From NCBI RefSeq assembly GCF_009676955.1, contig NZ_CP045696.1, positions 186,001 through 250,000 of the forward strand: DNA of 64,000 nt, in the 5' to 3' direction. The notes under the pieces are model-generated. The model made no database searches. It was not told the DNA's origin and worked only from the letters and a program-made list of their open reading frames with translations. A program made the position numbers and the translations under genes. How positions within the stretch are numbered: position 1 is the stretch's first letter; each line of letters starts with the position of its first letter. Of this stretch, positions 9,154-20,013 are shown one piece after another. This DNA is from Sodaliphilus pleomorphus (lineage in GTDB: Bacteria; Bacteroidota; Bacteroidia; Bacteroidales; Muribaculaceae).

Positions 9154-9972
9154 TTATTGCATCGCAAGCCCAAACGTTTTCATCGCCTCGATGCGACCAG
9201 CGTTTATCTTGGCAGGGACGTGAGCATCGCTGTTGAATACGACAGGAGCCTTGTATCTCCTCAACAATTCAAAGTATCTTGCATCGGGGAAGAAGCGCTG
9301 GTATTGCTGCCACGATTTTGTATTGATTTCAATGATGAGGTGATGGTCCATAATAGAATGAAACTCGTCGGTTACAAGCTTGTCGTACCACGGCTCTCGG
9401 TCAATTCCCGTCTTAAACATGCTTGCATTGAACCCAATCTTGTCGAAATGCCCGATGATGTCAAATCCCCCCCTTTCAATCATAGCCATCGACTGCCGGT
9501 AGAAACTCCTCACAACGCTCTCAATGTCGTCGTTGAAATATCGGTGCATCTTGAGCTTAAATGCCTCAAAGTGTCCATCGATGTCGACATATTCCTCTGG
9601 ATTTTGAAATGAAGGTATGAAATGAACCGACCCAATGCGGTAATCGAGAGGAATCGAATCGAAGAAGCTGCTACTGGGACCGAAATGGTCAAGGTAGTCG
9701 ATTTCCATCGCTGCATAGATGCTGATTTGGGTGCCGTATTTTTCTCTCAGCCGTTGAATTTCATCTAAATAAACCTGTACATTGGACTTGTCCATGTTGC
9801 AGCTTGTGGAAAATGGAATGGGTGAATGTGGGGTGAAACCAAGATGAGAAAAATGAGTCGCGATAGCAGCAGTCACAAAATCTTCCATGCAGGCATGGCC
9901 GTCGCAAAATTGCGTGTGCGTGTGGAAATTGTACAACTTGCAAGTAGAAGCAATCTTTAAAATGTCGATCAT
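9154..9972 (-). CDS. PHP-family histidinol-phosphatase-like protein
   Basis: 272-residue PHP-domain phosphoesterase. Metal-binding motifs are visible in order: HTHTQFCDGHA (residues 17-27), the EIDY acid near residue 90, GSVHF (around 114), GHFDKIGF (around 175) and FNSDAHV near the end. That set fits HisJ-type histidinol-phosphate phosphatase (histidine synthesis), but no other his gene is nearby, so another phosphate ester is possible. It lies 23 bases after mutL on the same strand and may be co-transcribed with it. Confidence 0.85.
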   Translation of the reverse strand: MIDILKIASTCKLYNFHTHTQFCDGHACMEDFVTAAIATHFSHLGFTPHSPIPFSTSCNMDKSNVQVYLDEIQRLREKYGTQISIYAAMEIDYLDHFGPSSSFFDSIPLDYRIGSVHFIPSFQNPEEYVDIDGHFEAFKLKMHRYFNDDIESVVRSFYRQSMAMIERGGFDIIGHFDKIGFNASMFKTGIDREPWYDKLVTDEFHSIMDHHLIIEINTKSWQQYQRFFPDARYFELLRRYKAPVVFNSDAHVPAKINAGRIEAMKTFGLAMQ

Positions 9973-9995
9973 ATCTATGACTTTCTGAGTTGATT

Positions 9996-11894
9996 TTAAA
10001 ACATCTTTTCAATTTGCTCATTGGTTATGAGCTTGATCACCAACTTGCCGTCGGGGGTATAGTTGGGATTGCTCAACCTGAGCAGCTCAGAGAGCAGTTT
10101 GTCCATCTCATCTGGCGTCAACGTCTTGCCATAAGGGAGGGCTGCCGACCGTGCGACTGCCAATGCCAAGTGATCATATACCTTCTCGGTAATGGATTCT
10201 CCCCCACTCTCCATGGCGTCGATAACCTGAAGTATCGTGTCTTTGATGTCGACATGGTCAATGCCGGCAGGAACCGCGTTGATCGACCAGTCGTTGCCAC
10301 TGAGTTTAGAAAGGTTGAACCCTATTCTTTCCATCTCGGGCTGCAGGTCACACAAGATGGCATTTTGAGCAGCCGAGAGCTGAAGCAGGTCGGGGAACAA
10401 TATACTTTGAGAGGTGACATTTTTCCCGTCGATATTTTCCATGTACTGTTCATAAAGCACTTTCAGGTGCGCTCTGTGCTGGTCGACAATCATGAGCCCC
10501 GACTTGATGGGAGAAACGATGTAGCGCCCTTTGAGCTGAATGCAGGTCGTGGAAATGTCGACGTTGAGCAATGAGCCTTGCATTACATCACTGTCGAGAA
10601 TGTGGGCTGCTGAACTTGGCTGCAAGTGAGTGCCAGCATCGACACCCTGCGACGCAAACTCGTCAAAACCCTCCTGCTTGTTTTTTTCAAAGTTTTTAAA
10701 AAGTGTCTCCCAGTCGGTTGTGGGAGCCTTGTCGTTGAAAGCGGGGACATAAGCATCGTGGTGCGCTCCCTTGCCAGTACCCTTAGGGTTGAATGGATTG
10801 TAGGATGGGTCGATGCCTGCCGACGGCGCACTCACCGCGGTATGGGTGCTATAGGCTGGAATATCGGGGGCATCTTCGGTGTCAAAATCGATAGTTGGCA
10901 CGGCAATAAAACGGCCCAACGATTCCTTGACGGCAGCTGCCAGAATCTGCCAGATCGGCATCTCGTTTTCAAATTTTATCTCGGTCTTGGTGGGATGGAT
11001 GTTGACGTCGATTGATTCTGGGTCGACATTGAAAACAAGAAAATAGTTGGGTTGTTCATCGTCGGGGATGAGCTGGCCGTAGCTCGACATGATGGCTTTG
11101 TGGAAATAGGGATGCCGCATGTACCGGCCGTTGACAAAGAAATATTGCAAGTAATTGCGGCGGCGGGCGTTCTCAGGCTTGGAAATGAAACCTGTGATTT
11201 TGCATAGAGAAGTGTCGATGTTGAGGGGAATGAGCTGCTGGTCGATGCTGCGCCCCCATATTGCCGAAATGCGTTGCTTGAAAGAGCTTCCCCCGAACTT
11301 GTACAAGACGTTTTCATTGTTGGACAATGAAAATTCCACATGATGGTTGACAAGCGCCAGTTTCTCAAATTCCTTTACGATATTGCTCAGCTCAACTTGA
11401 TTGCTTTTTAAAAACTTGCGACGCGCAGGGACATTGAAGAATATATTCTTCACCATGAAGTTGGAACCTTCGGGACACACATCAGGCTCCTGGCTTTCAC
11501 ATTTTGAGGCATTTATTACAATCTTGGTACCCAGTTGCGCCCCCTTGGCACAAGTGCGCAACTCGACTTGCGAGATAGCACATATCGAAGCCAGAGCCTC
11601 GCCCCTGAAACCCATCGTGTGCAGGTCGAAGAGATCCTCGGCTTTGGCGATCTTTGAGGTACTATGCCGCTCAAAGGCCAGCCGGGCGTCGGTGGGCGTC
11701 ATTCCCTTCCCGTTGTCGATCACCTGAATAAGCGTGCGGCCCGCATCCTTGAGCACAATCTGGATGGTTGTTGCCCCAGCATCGATTGCATTTTCCACAA
11801 GCTCTTTAACGACCGAAGCTGGCCGCTGAATCACTTCGCCAGCAGCAATTTGATTAGCAACGCTGTCGGGGAGTAATTTTATGATATCACTCAT
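9996..11894 (-). CDS. mutL: DNA mismatch repair protein MutL
   Basis: 632-residue GHKL ATPase that links MutS to downstream repair. ATP-site motifs: ELVENAIDAGAT (residues 30-41), DNGKGM (around 62) and GFRGEALASI (around 96). The N-terminal transducer domain contains NGRYMRHPYFHKAI. The linker (about 345-430) is low-similarity. The C-terminal dimerisation domain includes VDQHRAHLKVLYEQY, which departs from the DQHAxxExxxxE endonuclease motif at the first Glu. The gene overlaps the upstream OstA-like gene by 4 bases (ATGA), indicating coupling. Confidence 0.95.
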   Translation of the reverse strand: MSDIIKLLPDSVANQIAAGEVIQRPASVVKELVENAIDAGATTIQIVLKDAGRTLIQVIDNGKGMTPTDARLAFERHSTSKIAKAEDLFDLHTMGFRGEALASICAISQVELRTCAKGAQLGTKIVINASKCESQEPDVCPEGSNFMVKNIFFNVPARRKFLKSNQVELSNIVKEFEKLALVNHHVEFSLSNNENVLYKFGGSSFKQRISAIWGRSIDQQLIPLNIDTSLCKITGFISKPENARRRNYLQYFFVNGRYMRHPYFHKAIMSSYGQLIPDDEQPNYFLVFNVDPESIDVNIHPTKTEIKFENEMPIWQILAAAVKESLGRFIAVPTIDFDTEDAPDIPAYSTHTAVSAPSAGIDPSYNPFNPKGTGKGAHHDAYVPAFNDKAPTTDWETLFKNFEKNKQEGFDEFASQGVDAGTHLQPSSAAHILDSDVMQGSLLNVDISTTCIQLKGRYIVSPIKSGLMIVDQHRAHLKVLYEQYMENIDGKNVTSQSILFPDLLQLSAAQNAILCDLQPEMERIGFNLSKLSGNDWSINAVPAGIDHVDIKDTILQVIDAMESGGESITEKVYDHLALAVARSAALPYGKTLTPDEMDKLLSELLRLSNPNYTPDGKLVIKLITNEQIEKMF

Positions 11895-13813
11895 TTCTTG
11901 TCACCTCCTGTATTCTTCATTATCGCTTTTTTCCTGCCCGCTACTTTGTCGACTTTGGCTTGAGTTGCAACTGTGCCTTGAGTGTCTCGTGTAACTTGGG
12001 CCTCTACTGCTACCGCCTTTTTACGGCCCGACTTTTTCTCAGGTTCGGTTATCGACACGCTGTCTTCTATGACGTAGGGCTGACTGATCATGGCCCGCAT
12101 TTCGGGAGAAATTGTCATTACATCGTAGGGGGCTTTCGGCCTCAAGTTGTCAAACCATTGATAGTCGTCAAGCAACAGATCGCTGTTTTTGGCCAAATAC
12201 AAAGGAATGACTTTGCCCGAAACCTCGGGCCACATCTTGATTTTCTCGACTTGCTGTCGCTCCTTCATGTCGATAGTGAGATAACCGCTCTCCGACTTGA
12301 TACACTTGTTGTAGGTCGAGTCGTTTTCTTGCGGGAAGAACAGGGCTTTCACATTACCTATCACTTCGGCGCGGCGCAGTTGTGTATAGGTAGAGTCGCT
12401 GCCATCGTCATTGTACTCGGTTATCTTTTCAAAGAAGGCCTTGATTTTTTTCCCGCTCAATTGATTGTAGTAGATTTCACCCAGGTGCTCCACGATGAGC
12501 CCCTTGTTGGGCATCAATGCCCAGTCGACAGTGGTGCTGTCTTTCATGTGGACATCGATCTCATTGTCGCTCGAGATTTGTCTTGCATCGCTCCACACCA
12601 CCGGGTGATTGTAGAGGTGCAAAATCGAGTCTTTCTCTGAGAACTTCAAGTATCCACACAGCCCTTGGATGTCGGTTCTGAAAAAGCGGGCACCATTGGT
12701 CGCCGTCAAGACGCGCTTGGTATCTTTCTGCTCATAGAATGTTGTGATTGTGTCGCCGTGAAAAAACAAAGTGTCGGGCTTCACATTTTTGCGTTTGTTC
12801 TCCTTGCTGTACACACGAGCCAGAGCCTGCCGTGTTGCATAGGACACGTGTGTGTGTTCGTTGTGATAGCCGTAGCCGCCGGTGAGTATCACATTGTGCT
12901 TCGGGTCGTTCACCCTCACGTTACCCTCGGCCATTCCCTCGCTCTTGTGACGGCTGTAGTGTATTTTGTCGCCTTCGAGGGTGCGATTGTCCTTGGCAAA
13001 GAGCTTGGGTTGCCTGCCGTTTTTCTTGTAGAGTGTTGCCTCCTCCGACACGGTGTTGTAGTTGCCGCTGTTGGTGACAATTTTGTTATCCTTTGAGGTA
13101 ATGACAGTGTGCGTGACAAGAGTGGCCACGTTGTTGCGTGTATTGTAATTCATGCGATGGGTATTCATCACATAATTGTCACGGCTGTTTACGAGCTGCA
13201 CGTCCTGGGTGAATACGGCCTGATCGGTATTGAAGTTGTAGGTGCCCACAATCGATGTGAGCACGTTTTTGGGATCCTCAAGCCGGCCGCCAGTCGAGTA
13301 TTTGCCCGTGTTGGTAGTCACATAGTAGTCGATTGCACTCGAGGTCAATGTCTTGTCGTCTTTGGTAATGCTCACGTTGCCCACGAGATTCACCACCTCG
13401 CGATTCCCGTCATAATGCAGATTGTCGGACCGCCCACTGAGATGATCGGCACGTTCCATTCTCACGTTTCCGTAGGCATCGATCGAGTTGGCGCGGTCGT
13501 AATAGTGAGCACTGTCGCAATACAGATGCATGTCGCCACGAGTAAACTCGATGTTGCCCTTGAGCACGATATAGCTGCTTTCTACAGCACCGTTAGGTCC
13601 CGACATCATCGAGTCGGCCCGCTCCAGAAACACTTTGTTGGGTTGAAATCTGTTGGCCTGAGGTATCTCGGGCCTGTACACGTGAGGGTGCACAGTCTTC
13701 CGTTGGGCAATAGCACCTGTTGGGAATAAGACCAGAAGAATCAAAAGGCATAAGCAGCCTATAGCAGCAGTCTTATGCCTTACAATTGCAGTATGTTGTT
13801 GATAGAAGTTCAC
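11891..13813 (-). CDS. OstA-like LPS transport protein
   Basis: 640-residue exported protein of the Bacteroidetes OstA-like (LptA/LptD N-terminal) type. A long N-terminal signal peptide runs to about residue 37 (hydrophobic stretch ending AIAQ). The body is made of repeating short beta segments, for example YGNVRMERADH, LVGNVSITKDD and AEGNVRVNDP, typical of an OstA jellyroll that shields lipid A. The last about 60 residues are Lys/Ala/Thr-rich. It sits between a SurA-like chaperone and mutL, a common Bacteroidales order that suggests an outer-membrane biogenesis operon. Confidence 0.85.
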   Translation of the reverse strand: MNFYQQHTAIVRHKTAAIGCLCLLILLVLFPTGAIAQRKTVHPHVYRPEIPQANRFQPNKVFLERADSMMSGPNGAVESSYIVLKGNIEFTRGDMHLYCDSAHYYDRANSIDAYGNVRMERADHLSGRSDNLHYDGNREVVNLVGNVSITKDDKTLTSSAIDYYVTTNTGKYSTGGRLEDPKNVLTSIVGTYNFNTDQAVFTQDVQLVNSRDNYVMNTHRMNYNTRNNVATLVTHTVITSKDNKIVTNSGNYNTVSEEATLYKKNGRQPKLFAKDNRTLEGDKIHYSRHKSEGMAEGNVRVNDPKHNVILTGGYGYHNEHTHVSYATRQALARVYSKENKRKNVKPDTLFFHGDTITTFYEQKDTKRVLTATNGARFFRTDIQGLCGYLKFSEKDSILHLYNHPVVWSDARQISSDNEIDVHMKDSTTVDWALMPNKGLIVEHLGEIYYNQLSGKKIKAFFEKITEYNDDGSDSTYTQLRRAEVIGNVKALFFPQENDSTYNKCIKSESGYLTIDMKERQQVEKIKMWPEVSGKVIPLYLAKNSDLLLDDYQWFDNLRPKAPYDVMTISPEMRAMISQPYVIEDSVSITEPEKKSGRKKAVAVEAQVTRDTQGTVATQAKVDKVAGRKKAIMKNTGGDKK

Positions 13814-13833
13814 TCGCTTTTTGTGTGATGATT

Positions 13834-15183
13834 TTATTTCTTCATCCAGTTGTATTTAAACTCACAGTTGCGCCAGCCGTCTTCGATATACACATAGGTT
13901 TTCTTTTGCTTCTCTTTCACCCAGTTTTCTATGATCTGCTGTTTTTTCTTATCCTCATACATGTCCTTGATTTTTTGATAGTCTTCGGCCAAGTCGGCCT
14001 TGTGACCATCGATGCGCTTCACAAGCTTGACCATGGCCACTTGCTGCCGGTTGGTCTTTTCATTCATCATGATGAAGGGAGCTGAAATTTCGCCTTCTTT
14101 AAGTTTGTCGACAACCTTACCCACTTCTTGCGGCAGGTCGGCCATCTCAAAGCGATTGGTGCGAGTCTTCTCGTTCAGCATGAGTCCGTTGTTGTTTTTG
14201 GAGTCTTTGTCTTGCGACACATACATGGCAGCTTCCTCAAAGGTGAATTTTTTACGACTTATGTCGGCTTTCAGCGAGTCGAGCTTCACCACAGCCGAGT
14301 CAAGATCCTTCTGACTCACCTTGGGACGAAGAAGAATGTGGCGTGTGTTGATGCGGTCGCCACGTTTCTCAATGAGCTGAATGATGTGGTAGCCAAACTC
14401 CGTTTCCACAATCTTGCTCACCTTTTTAGGGTCGCTCAGGTTGAAGGCGACGTTGGCATACTCAGGGTCCAGCTCAGCCTTGCTTCTGAAACCAATCTCT
14501 CCGCCATAGGCCGACGAGCCGTCTTCGCTGTAAAGAATGGCAAGTGTTGAGAAGTCGGCCTCGCCATTGTTCACCTTCTTGGCATAGTCGCGCAAGCGTG
14601 CCTTCACCTCGTCAATTTCCTGTTGGGGGATGATTGGATTTATCGTGATGATTTCAACTTCAACCTCTTTAGGAATATATGGCAGCGAATCCTTGGGCAA
14701 CTCGTTGTAGTATTTTCTCACATCGGCAGGAGTGGCCTTAACGTCCTTGGTGAGATTGCTCTGCACCTGCTGAATGGTGTACTGGTCACGTATTGTATTG
14801 ATGAGCTGCTCACGCAACTCGGGCATGGGCTTGCGGAAGTATTCCTCAACTTTTTCTTTGGAGCCGAGGTTGGCGATGAAATAGTTGATGCGTGCATCCA
14901 CAGCTTGCTGCACCATCGAGTTCTGCACTTCTACCGTGTCGATTTTGGCCTGGTGCAAAAACAATTTCTCAATTGCCATGCGCTCGGGGATAACGCAATA
15001 AGGATTGCCGTCGATATCGGCACGCTCATAAAGCGCCTGCTGATATTGCTCTTCAATCTCCGATTTATAAATGGGCTCATCCCCCACTACCCATGCCACT
15101 TCCTCGGCGACGTTGTTTTGTGCGCTGGCAACCAACCCCATAGCCAAGAAACAAAGGCAGAATGCAAAAAATTTAAATTTCAC
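13834..15183 (-). CDS. SurA-like periplasmic peptidyl-prolyl isomerase
   Basis: 449-residue periplasmic chaperone. Signal peptide at residues 1-21 (hydrophobic, ending VASAQ). A SurA N-terminal region contains VVGDEPIYKSEIEEQYQQAL. The first PpiC (parvulin) domain is around residues 170-285, with GGEIGFRSKAELDPEYANVA and TEFGYHIIQLIEKR; a second, weaker one follows. The family escorts unfolded outer-membrane proteins. It lies 20 bases upstream of the OstA-like gene, fitting an outer-membrane assembly cluster. Confidence 0.88.
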   Translation of the reverse strand: MKFKFFAFCLCFLAMGLVASAQNNVAEEVAWVVGDEPIYKSEIEEQYQQALYERADIDGNPYCVIPERMAIEKLFLHQAKIDTVEVQNSMVQQAVDARINYFIANLGSKEKVEEYFRKPMPELREQLINTIRDQYTIQQVQSNLTKDVKATPADVRKYYNELPKDSLPYIPKEVEVEIITINPIIPQQEIDEVKARLRDYAKKVNNGEADFSTLAILYSEDGSSAYGGEIGFRSKAELDPEYANVAFNLSDPKKVSKIVETEFGYHIIQLIEKRGDRINTRHILLRPKVSQKDLDSAVVKLDSLKADISRKKFTFEEAAMYVSQDKDSKNNNGLMLNEKTRTNRFEMADLPQEVGKVVDKLKEGEISAPFIMMNEKTNRQQVAMVKLVKRIDGHKADLAEDYQKIKDMYEDKKKQQIIENWVKEKQKKTYVYIEDGWRNCEFKYNWMKK

Positions 15184-15341
15184 GTTCTAATTAATTTATT
15201 GTTATGTGCTTAAATTAACGCTCTGGCACGACTTGTCACGCCGAGCGAGTCTTAGTGCAAATTTCTATATTTTTGTCCACTTGACAAAATCTTATTGCTT
15301 TAATTATCTTTTAATTCCTTTATTTCTATTAACGGCGAAAA

Positions 15342-15381
15342 GCAAAGGCCCTTTTCGACGATTGCCGAAAAGGGCCCTTGC
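15342..15381 (-). terminator. Terminator downstream of the PpiC/PpiD-like gene
   Basis: A 16-bp stem (GCAAAGGCCCTTTTCG against its complement, one mismatch) closes on an 8-base loop between the 644-residue PpiC protein gene and the SurA-like gene. Confidence 0.75.
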
Positions 15382-15416
15382 CTATCATTGTGCTGTTGTG
15401 ACTCAGCTTGAAAAAA

Positions 15417-17351
15417 TCACAACGGCTTCACAAGTTTCAACACTTTCTTGTCGATTACCACAGGATACTTGGCGTGGAGTTCCTTTTCCCACCTTTGCTC
15501 AAGAACGTCTTGATAGTCGCTGGTGACCTGTCCCTTGACATCGGCCACGTCGCGGGGCTGGTTATAAACCTCGCCCTGGCCTGGGAGAACAAAGCTCACA
15601 GGATACTTGTCGGTCTTGGGCGCAGGCCCATTGAACACAACATGGTCGACAAGTTCGTTTTCACCCTGGGCAAAGAACATGCGCTGCATTCTTATCTTCT
15701 GGCCATACTTGTGATGCAGAGCTTCGGTGAGTGTGTCATTTTTCTCACCCAGCTTTGCGATATCGGCCTTCACTGCCTGGGCGATCGAGTCGGACTGTGC
15801 CGACAAAATGATGCCTCTGAAGTGAGGTTTGTCCCACGTGTACTTGCTGCGGTTGGCCTCAAAGTAGTTTTTCAGGCCAGTAGTGTCGTTGCTGGCACCT
15901 TGCCACACCTTGCGATTGCTGATTTCAAACAAGAGCATGCCATCGCGATACTCGTTGAGCAAGTTGCGATACCCCTGGTTGTCGTTGATGAGATTGTCGA
16001 TATAGTACTGGAAAATCACCTTGTTGGCATAGGGCTCAATCTGACTGCAGATGTAGCCAGCGGCCGACTCATTGTTGAGTTGGGCCTTGGGGTTGACAAT
16101 ACTGGCAAGCACCGAAGCGGCAACCTTGTGCTTGGCATAAGTGAAAATGGGGAAAGTCGACTTGGCGAGGACACTGGCCACAAAAGCCGAATCATAGGCG
16201 CCATGCTTGTTGAGCTCCTTGAGCAGATAGGTTCTGAAGCCTTTGTCGTCGGCCTTATAGCCGTAGAGTTTCTTCACCTCTTCGATCTTGGCATCTTGTG
16301 CCATCGTGGAGCGCTCGTCCTGCTGAATTTGGGCATCGATAGTCTTCTTGGCCTCCTCAAAGGAAGGAACGCCCTTGTGTGACAGCTTCTTCACAATGTG
16401 GTAGCCATAGGTCGTCTCAAAGGGTTGAGAAATCTCGCCATCGTTGAGCGCGTAGGATACTTTTTCAAACTGCGGTACCATGCGGTTGACACCAAACCAG
16501 GGCAACTTGCCACCACTCTTGGCCGAGCCAGGGTCCTGAGATTTGGCCTTAGCCATTTCCTCAAAGTTGGCTCCCTGCTTGACAGCAGTATATATTGAGT
16601 CGATTTTTTGTTTCACGACTGCCTTGGCGCTGTCGTTGGCATTGCGCGGGAAGAGCAGCAGAATGTGCTCGACAAGCACTTGCCCGGGATCGTCGCGACG
16701 GTTGTTCACCCTGATGAGATGATTGCCAAAGTTGGTGCTGAAAGGCTTGCAAATTTGCCCTACCGGGGTATTGTAGGCAGTATACTCCCACACATAGGGG
16801 AACATGCCCGAGGCGATATACCCGTAATGGCCCCCATTGTTTTTCACCGAGGGGTCGATTGAGTACTTCTTGGCCAGTTCATTCCAGCTTTGTCCACTTT
16901 CAACACACTTCTTTATACTGTCGAGACGGGCTTGCAATTTTTCATTCTCAGCCTTGTCGCGGCCCAATGGAAGCATGATGTGATCGACATCGACATTGGT
17001 CCTCATCCGCTCATAAGCCTCGCGCTCAAGACGCTGGTTGACCGTGGTGTCGACCAAGTAGTTTTTCACTATATCGGCCTTGTAGCCGTTGAATTCAGCT
17101 TTGAAGGCAGCCGAAGTGTCGATGCGGGCAGCTTCGGCATCGGCCACCTTGAGCTTATAGTTCACAAAGCGATTCAAGTAATCGTCGAGAGATTCCTTTT
17201 GAACTTGTTGCTGGCTGTTCTTGTTGTATAGGTATTCAAATTCAGACAAATGGATGTCTTTTCCATTAATCTTCATGAGAACCGGGTCTTTGGCTAAGGC
17301 CACCATACATGCAGTTGCAATAACGGCACAAGTCAAAAATTTGAGTTTCAT
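15417..17351 (-). CDS. Periplasmic PpiC-type peptidyl-prolyl isomerase, PpiD/SurA-like
   Basis: 644-residue exported protein. Signal peptide at residues 1-20 (ending MVALA). Two parvulin domains are visible: one around 115-220 (HYGYIASGMFPYVWEYTAYN then FGNHLIRVNNR), another around 225-335 (GGKLPWFGVNRMVPQFEKVS then TTYGYHIVKKLSHKG). The C-terminal half is long, helical and unrecognised, and ends in basic/hydrophobic LKLVKPL. Probably a folding factor for envelope proteins, alongside the SurA-like protein downstream. A terminator at 15342 separates the two. Confidence 0.85.
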   Translation of the reverse strand: MKLKFLTCAVIATACMVALAKDPVLMKINGKDIHLSEFEYLYNKNSQQQVQKESLDDYLNRFVNYKLKVADAEAARIDTSAAFKAEFNGYKADIVKNYLVDTTVNQRLEREAYERMRTNVDVDHIMLPLGRDKAENEKLQARLDSIKKCVESGQSWNELAKKYSIDPSVKNNGGHYGYIASGMFPYVWEYTAYNTPVGQICKPFSTNFGNHLIRVNNRRDDPGQVLVEHILLLFPRNANDSAKAVVKQKIDSIYTAVKQGANFEEMAKAKSQDPGSAKSGGKLPWFGVNRMVPQFEKVSYALNDGEISQPFETTYGYHIVKKLSHKGVPSFEEAKKTIDAQIQQDERSTMAQDAKIEEVKKLYGYKADDKGFRTYLLKELNKHGAYDSAFVASVLAKSTFPIFTYAKHKVAASVLASIVNPKAQLNNESAAGYICSQIEPYANKVIFQYYIDNLINDNQGYRNLLNEYRDGMLLFEISNRKVWQGASNDTTGLKNYFEANRSKYTWDKPHFRGIILSAQSDSIAQAVKADIAKLGEKNDTLTEALHHKYGQKIRMQRMFFAQGENELVDHVVFNGPAPKTDKYPVSFVLPGQGEVYNQPRDVADVKGQVTSDYQDVLEQRWEKELHAKYPVVIDKKVLKLVKPL

Positions 17352-17457
17352 AATTGTGTTTTATCTGTTCAATATTAATATTTACAAAATGGCAATACAA
17401 GATTTTTAACGCGAGAATGCGCGTTTAAGTATTAACCAGTAGAAATATTTAGAAATA

Positions 17458-18975
<1,518 letters not shown>

Positions 18976-19020
18976 TCAAGGCTACATTATAGCGAGTGAC
19001 ACTGCATCATTTATTGCGCA

Positions 19021-19028
19021 CAAATTTA
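19021..19028 (-). promoter_or_regulatory. Bacteroidetes -7 box for guaB
   Basis: The reverse strand reads TAAATTTG. The leader to the guaB ATG would be about 85 bases. No clear -33 box. The long leader could hold regulation, but no known riboswitch fold is recognised. Confidence 0.4.
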
Positions 19029-19215
19029 CACATTTTTCTGGGAATTACCATAGGCCAAACTTAAATTTTACTGCACATGCACACACTTTTTACGCACTAC
19101 CGCCCTGTGACACAAAGCACAAGGCGGGTCCAACCTGAGACGAAGATGCGCAATAAGCCATTTGGGAGTATAATAAATAACAGCATAATGGCGTTTTAAA
19201 CAAAAAAGAAGCGTT

Positions 19216-19839
19216 ATGAAAGTATTGTTGATCAACGGCAGCCCGCATGTGAAAGGATGCACGGCCACTGCACTCGAAGAGGTTGCCCACACCTTGAATA
19301 AATGTGGCATCGATACCAAGACATCGTGGATAGGTGCACGCCCCATTTCGGGCTGTGTCGCGTGCAACCAATGCCGAACGACGGGACAATGCGTATTTAA
19401 CAACGACATGGTCAATATCGTAGCTGCCGAGGCGAGTGAGTGCGACGGCTTTGTCTTTGGCTCCCCCGTGTATTATGCCAGCCCCAATGGCACGTTGCTC
19501 TCATTTATGGACCGCTTGTTTTATTCGGCAGCCGAAAAGCTGGAGTTCAAGCCTGCAGCGTGCATAGTAAGCTGTCGCCGTGGCGGCGCTACGGCATCAT
19601 TTGACGTCATCAACAAGTATTTTTCAATCAACAACATGCCCATTGTCACGTCGCAATACTGGAACCAGGTGCATGGCAACACTCCCGACGAGGTGAGGCA
19701 GGATGCCGAAGGCTTGCAGACCATGCGCGCACTGGCACGCAACATGGCATGGATGCTCAATTGCATAGAGGCTGGAAAGGCTCGAGGGTTGAATCATCCA
19801 GAGCTGGAGCCATGGCAGAACACCAACTTCATAAGATGA
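19216..19839 (+). CDS. NADPH-dependent FMN reductase / Isf-type flavoprotein
   Basis: 207-residue cytoplasmic flavodoxin-fold protein. The FMN phosphate loop INGSPHVKGCTATAL is at residues 6-20, and FGSPVYYASPNGTLLSFMDRL follows near residue 80. A cysteine cluster (Cys47, Cys50, Cys53, Cys59) resembles the compact motif of iron-sulfur flavoproteins, so a 4Fe-4S site is plausible but unproven. The C-terminal part is typical of multimeric NAD(P)H:FMN oxidoreductases. It stands alone between divergent guaB and a terminator hairpin at 19894. Confidence 0.85.
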   Translation: MKVLLINGSPHVKGCTATALEEVAHTLNKCGIDTKTSWIGARPISGCVACNQCRTTGQCVFNNDMVNIVAAEASECDGFVFGSPVYYASPNGTLLSFMDRLFYSAAEKLEFKPAACIVSCRRGGATASFDVINKYFSINNMPIVTSQYWNQVHGNTPDEVRQDAEGLQTMRALARNMAWMLNCIEAGKARGLNHPELEPWQNTNFIR

Positions 19840-19893
19840 ACTTGTGCACACCGCTTGGCGTGTATACCCCCAGCATACACGATTCACCCCCCC

Positions 19894-19932
19894 CCTCCTT
19901 CGACCGTAAAGCTCGGGAAGGAGGATTTTTTC
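19894..19932 (+). terminator. Intrinsic terminator after the flavoprotein gene
   Basis: An 8-bp GC-rich stem (CCTCCTTC and complement GAAGGAGG) with a 15-base loop is followed by ATTTTTTC. It is preceded by a run of eight or more C bases. Confidence 0.75.
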
Positions 19933-19966
19933 TTGCAATTCTGAGCTATTGCTTGCCAAAATTCCG

Positions 19967-19974
19967 TAATTTTG
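19967..19974 (+). promoter_or_regulatory. Bacteroidetes -7 box for the DUF5715 gene
   Basis: TAATTTTG matches the consensus. An ATG at 19972 overlaps this box and cannot be the start, which favours the ATG at 20014. Confidence 0.55.
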
Positions 19975-20013
19975 CAGAAAAAATACACACAACAAGATTA
20001 CAACAGCAAGCAA

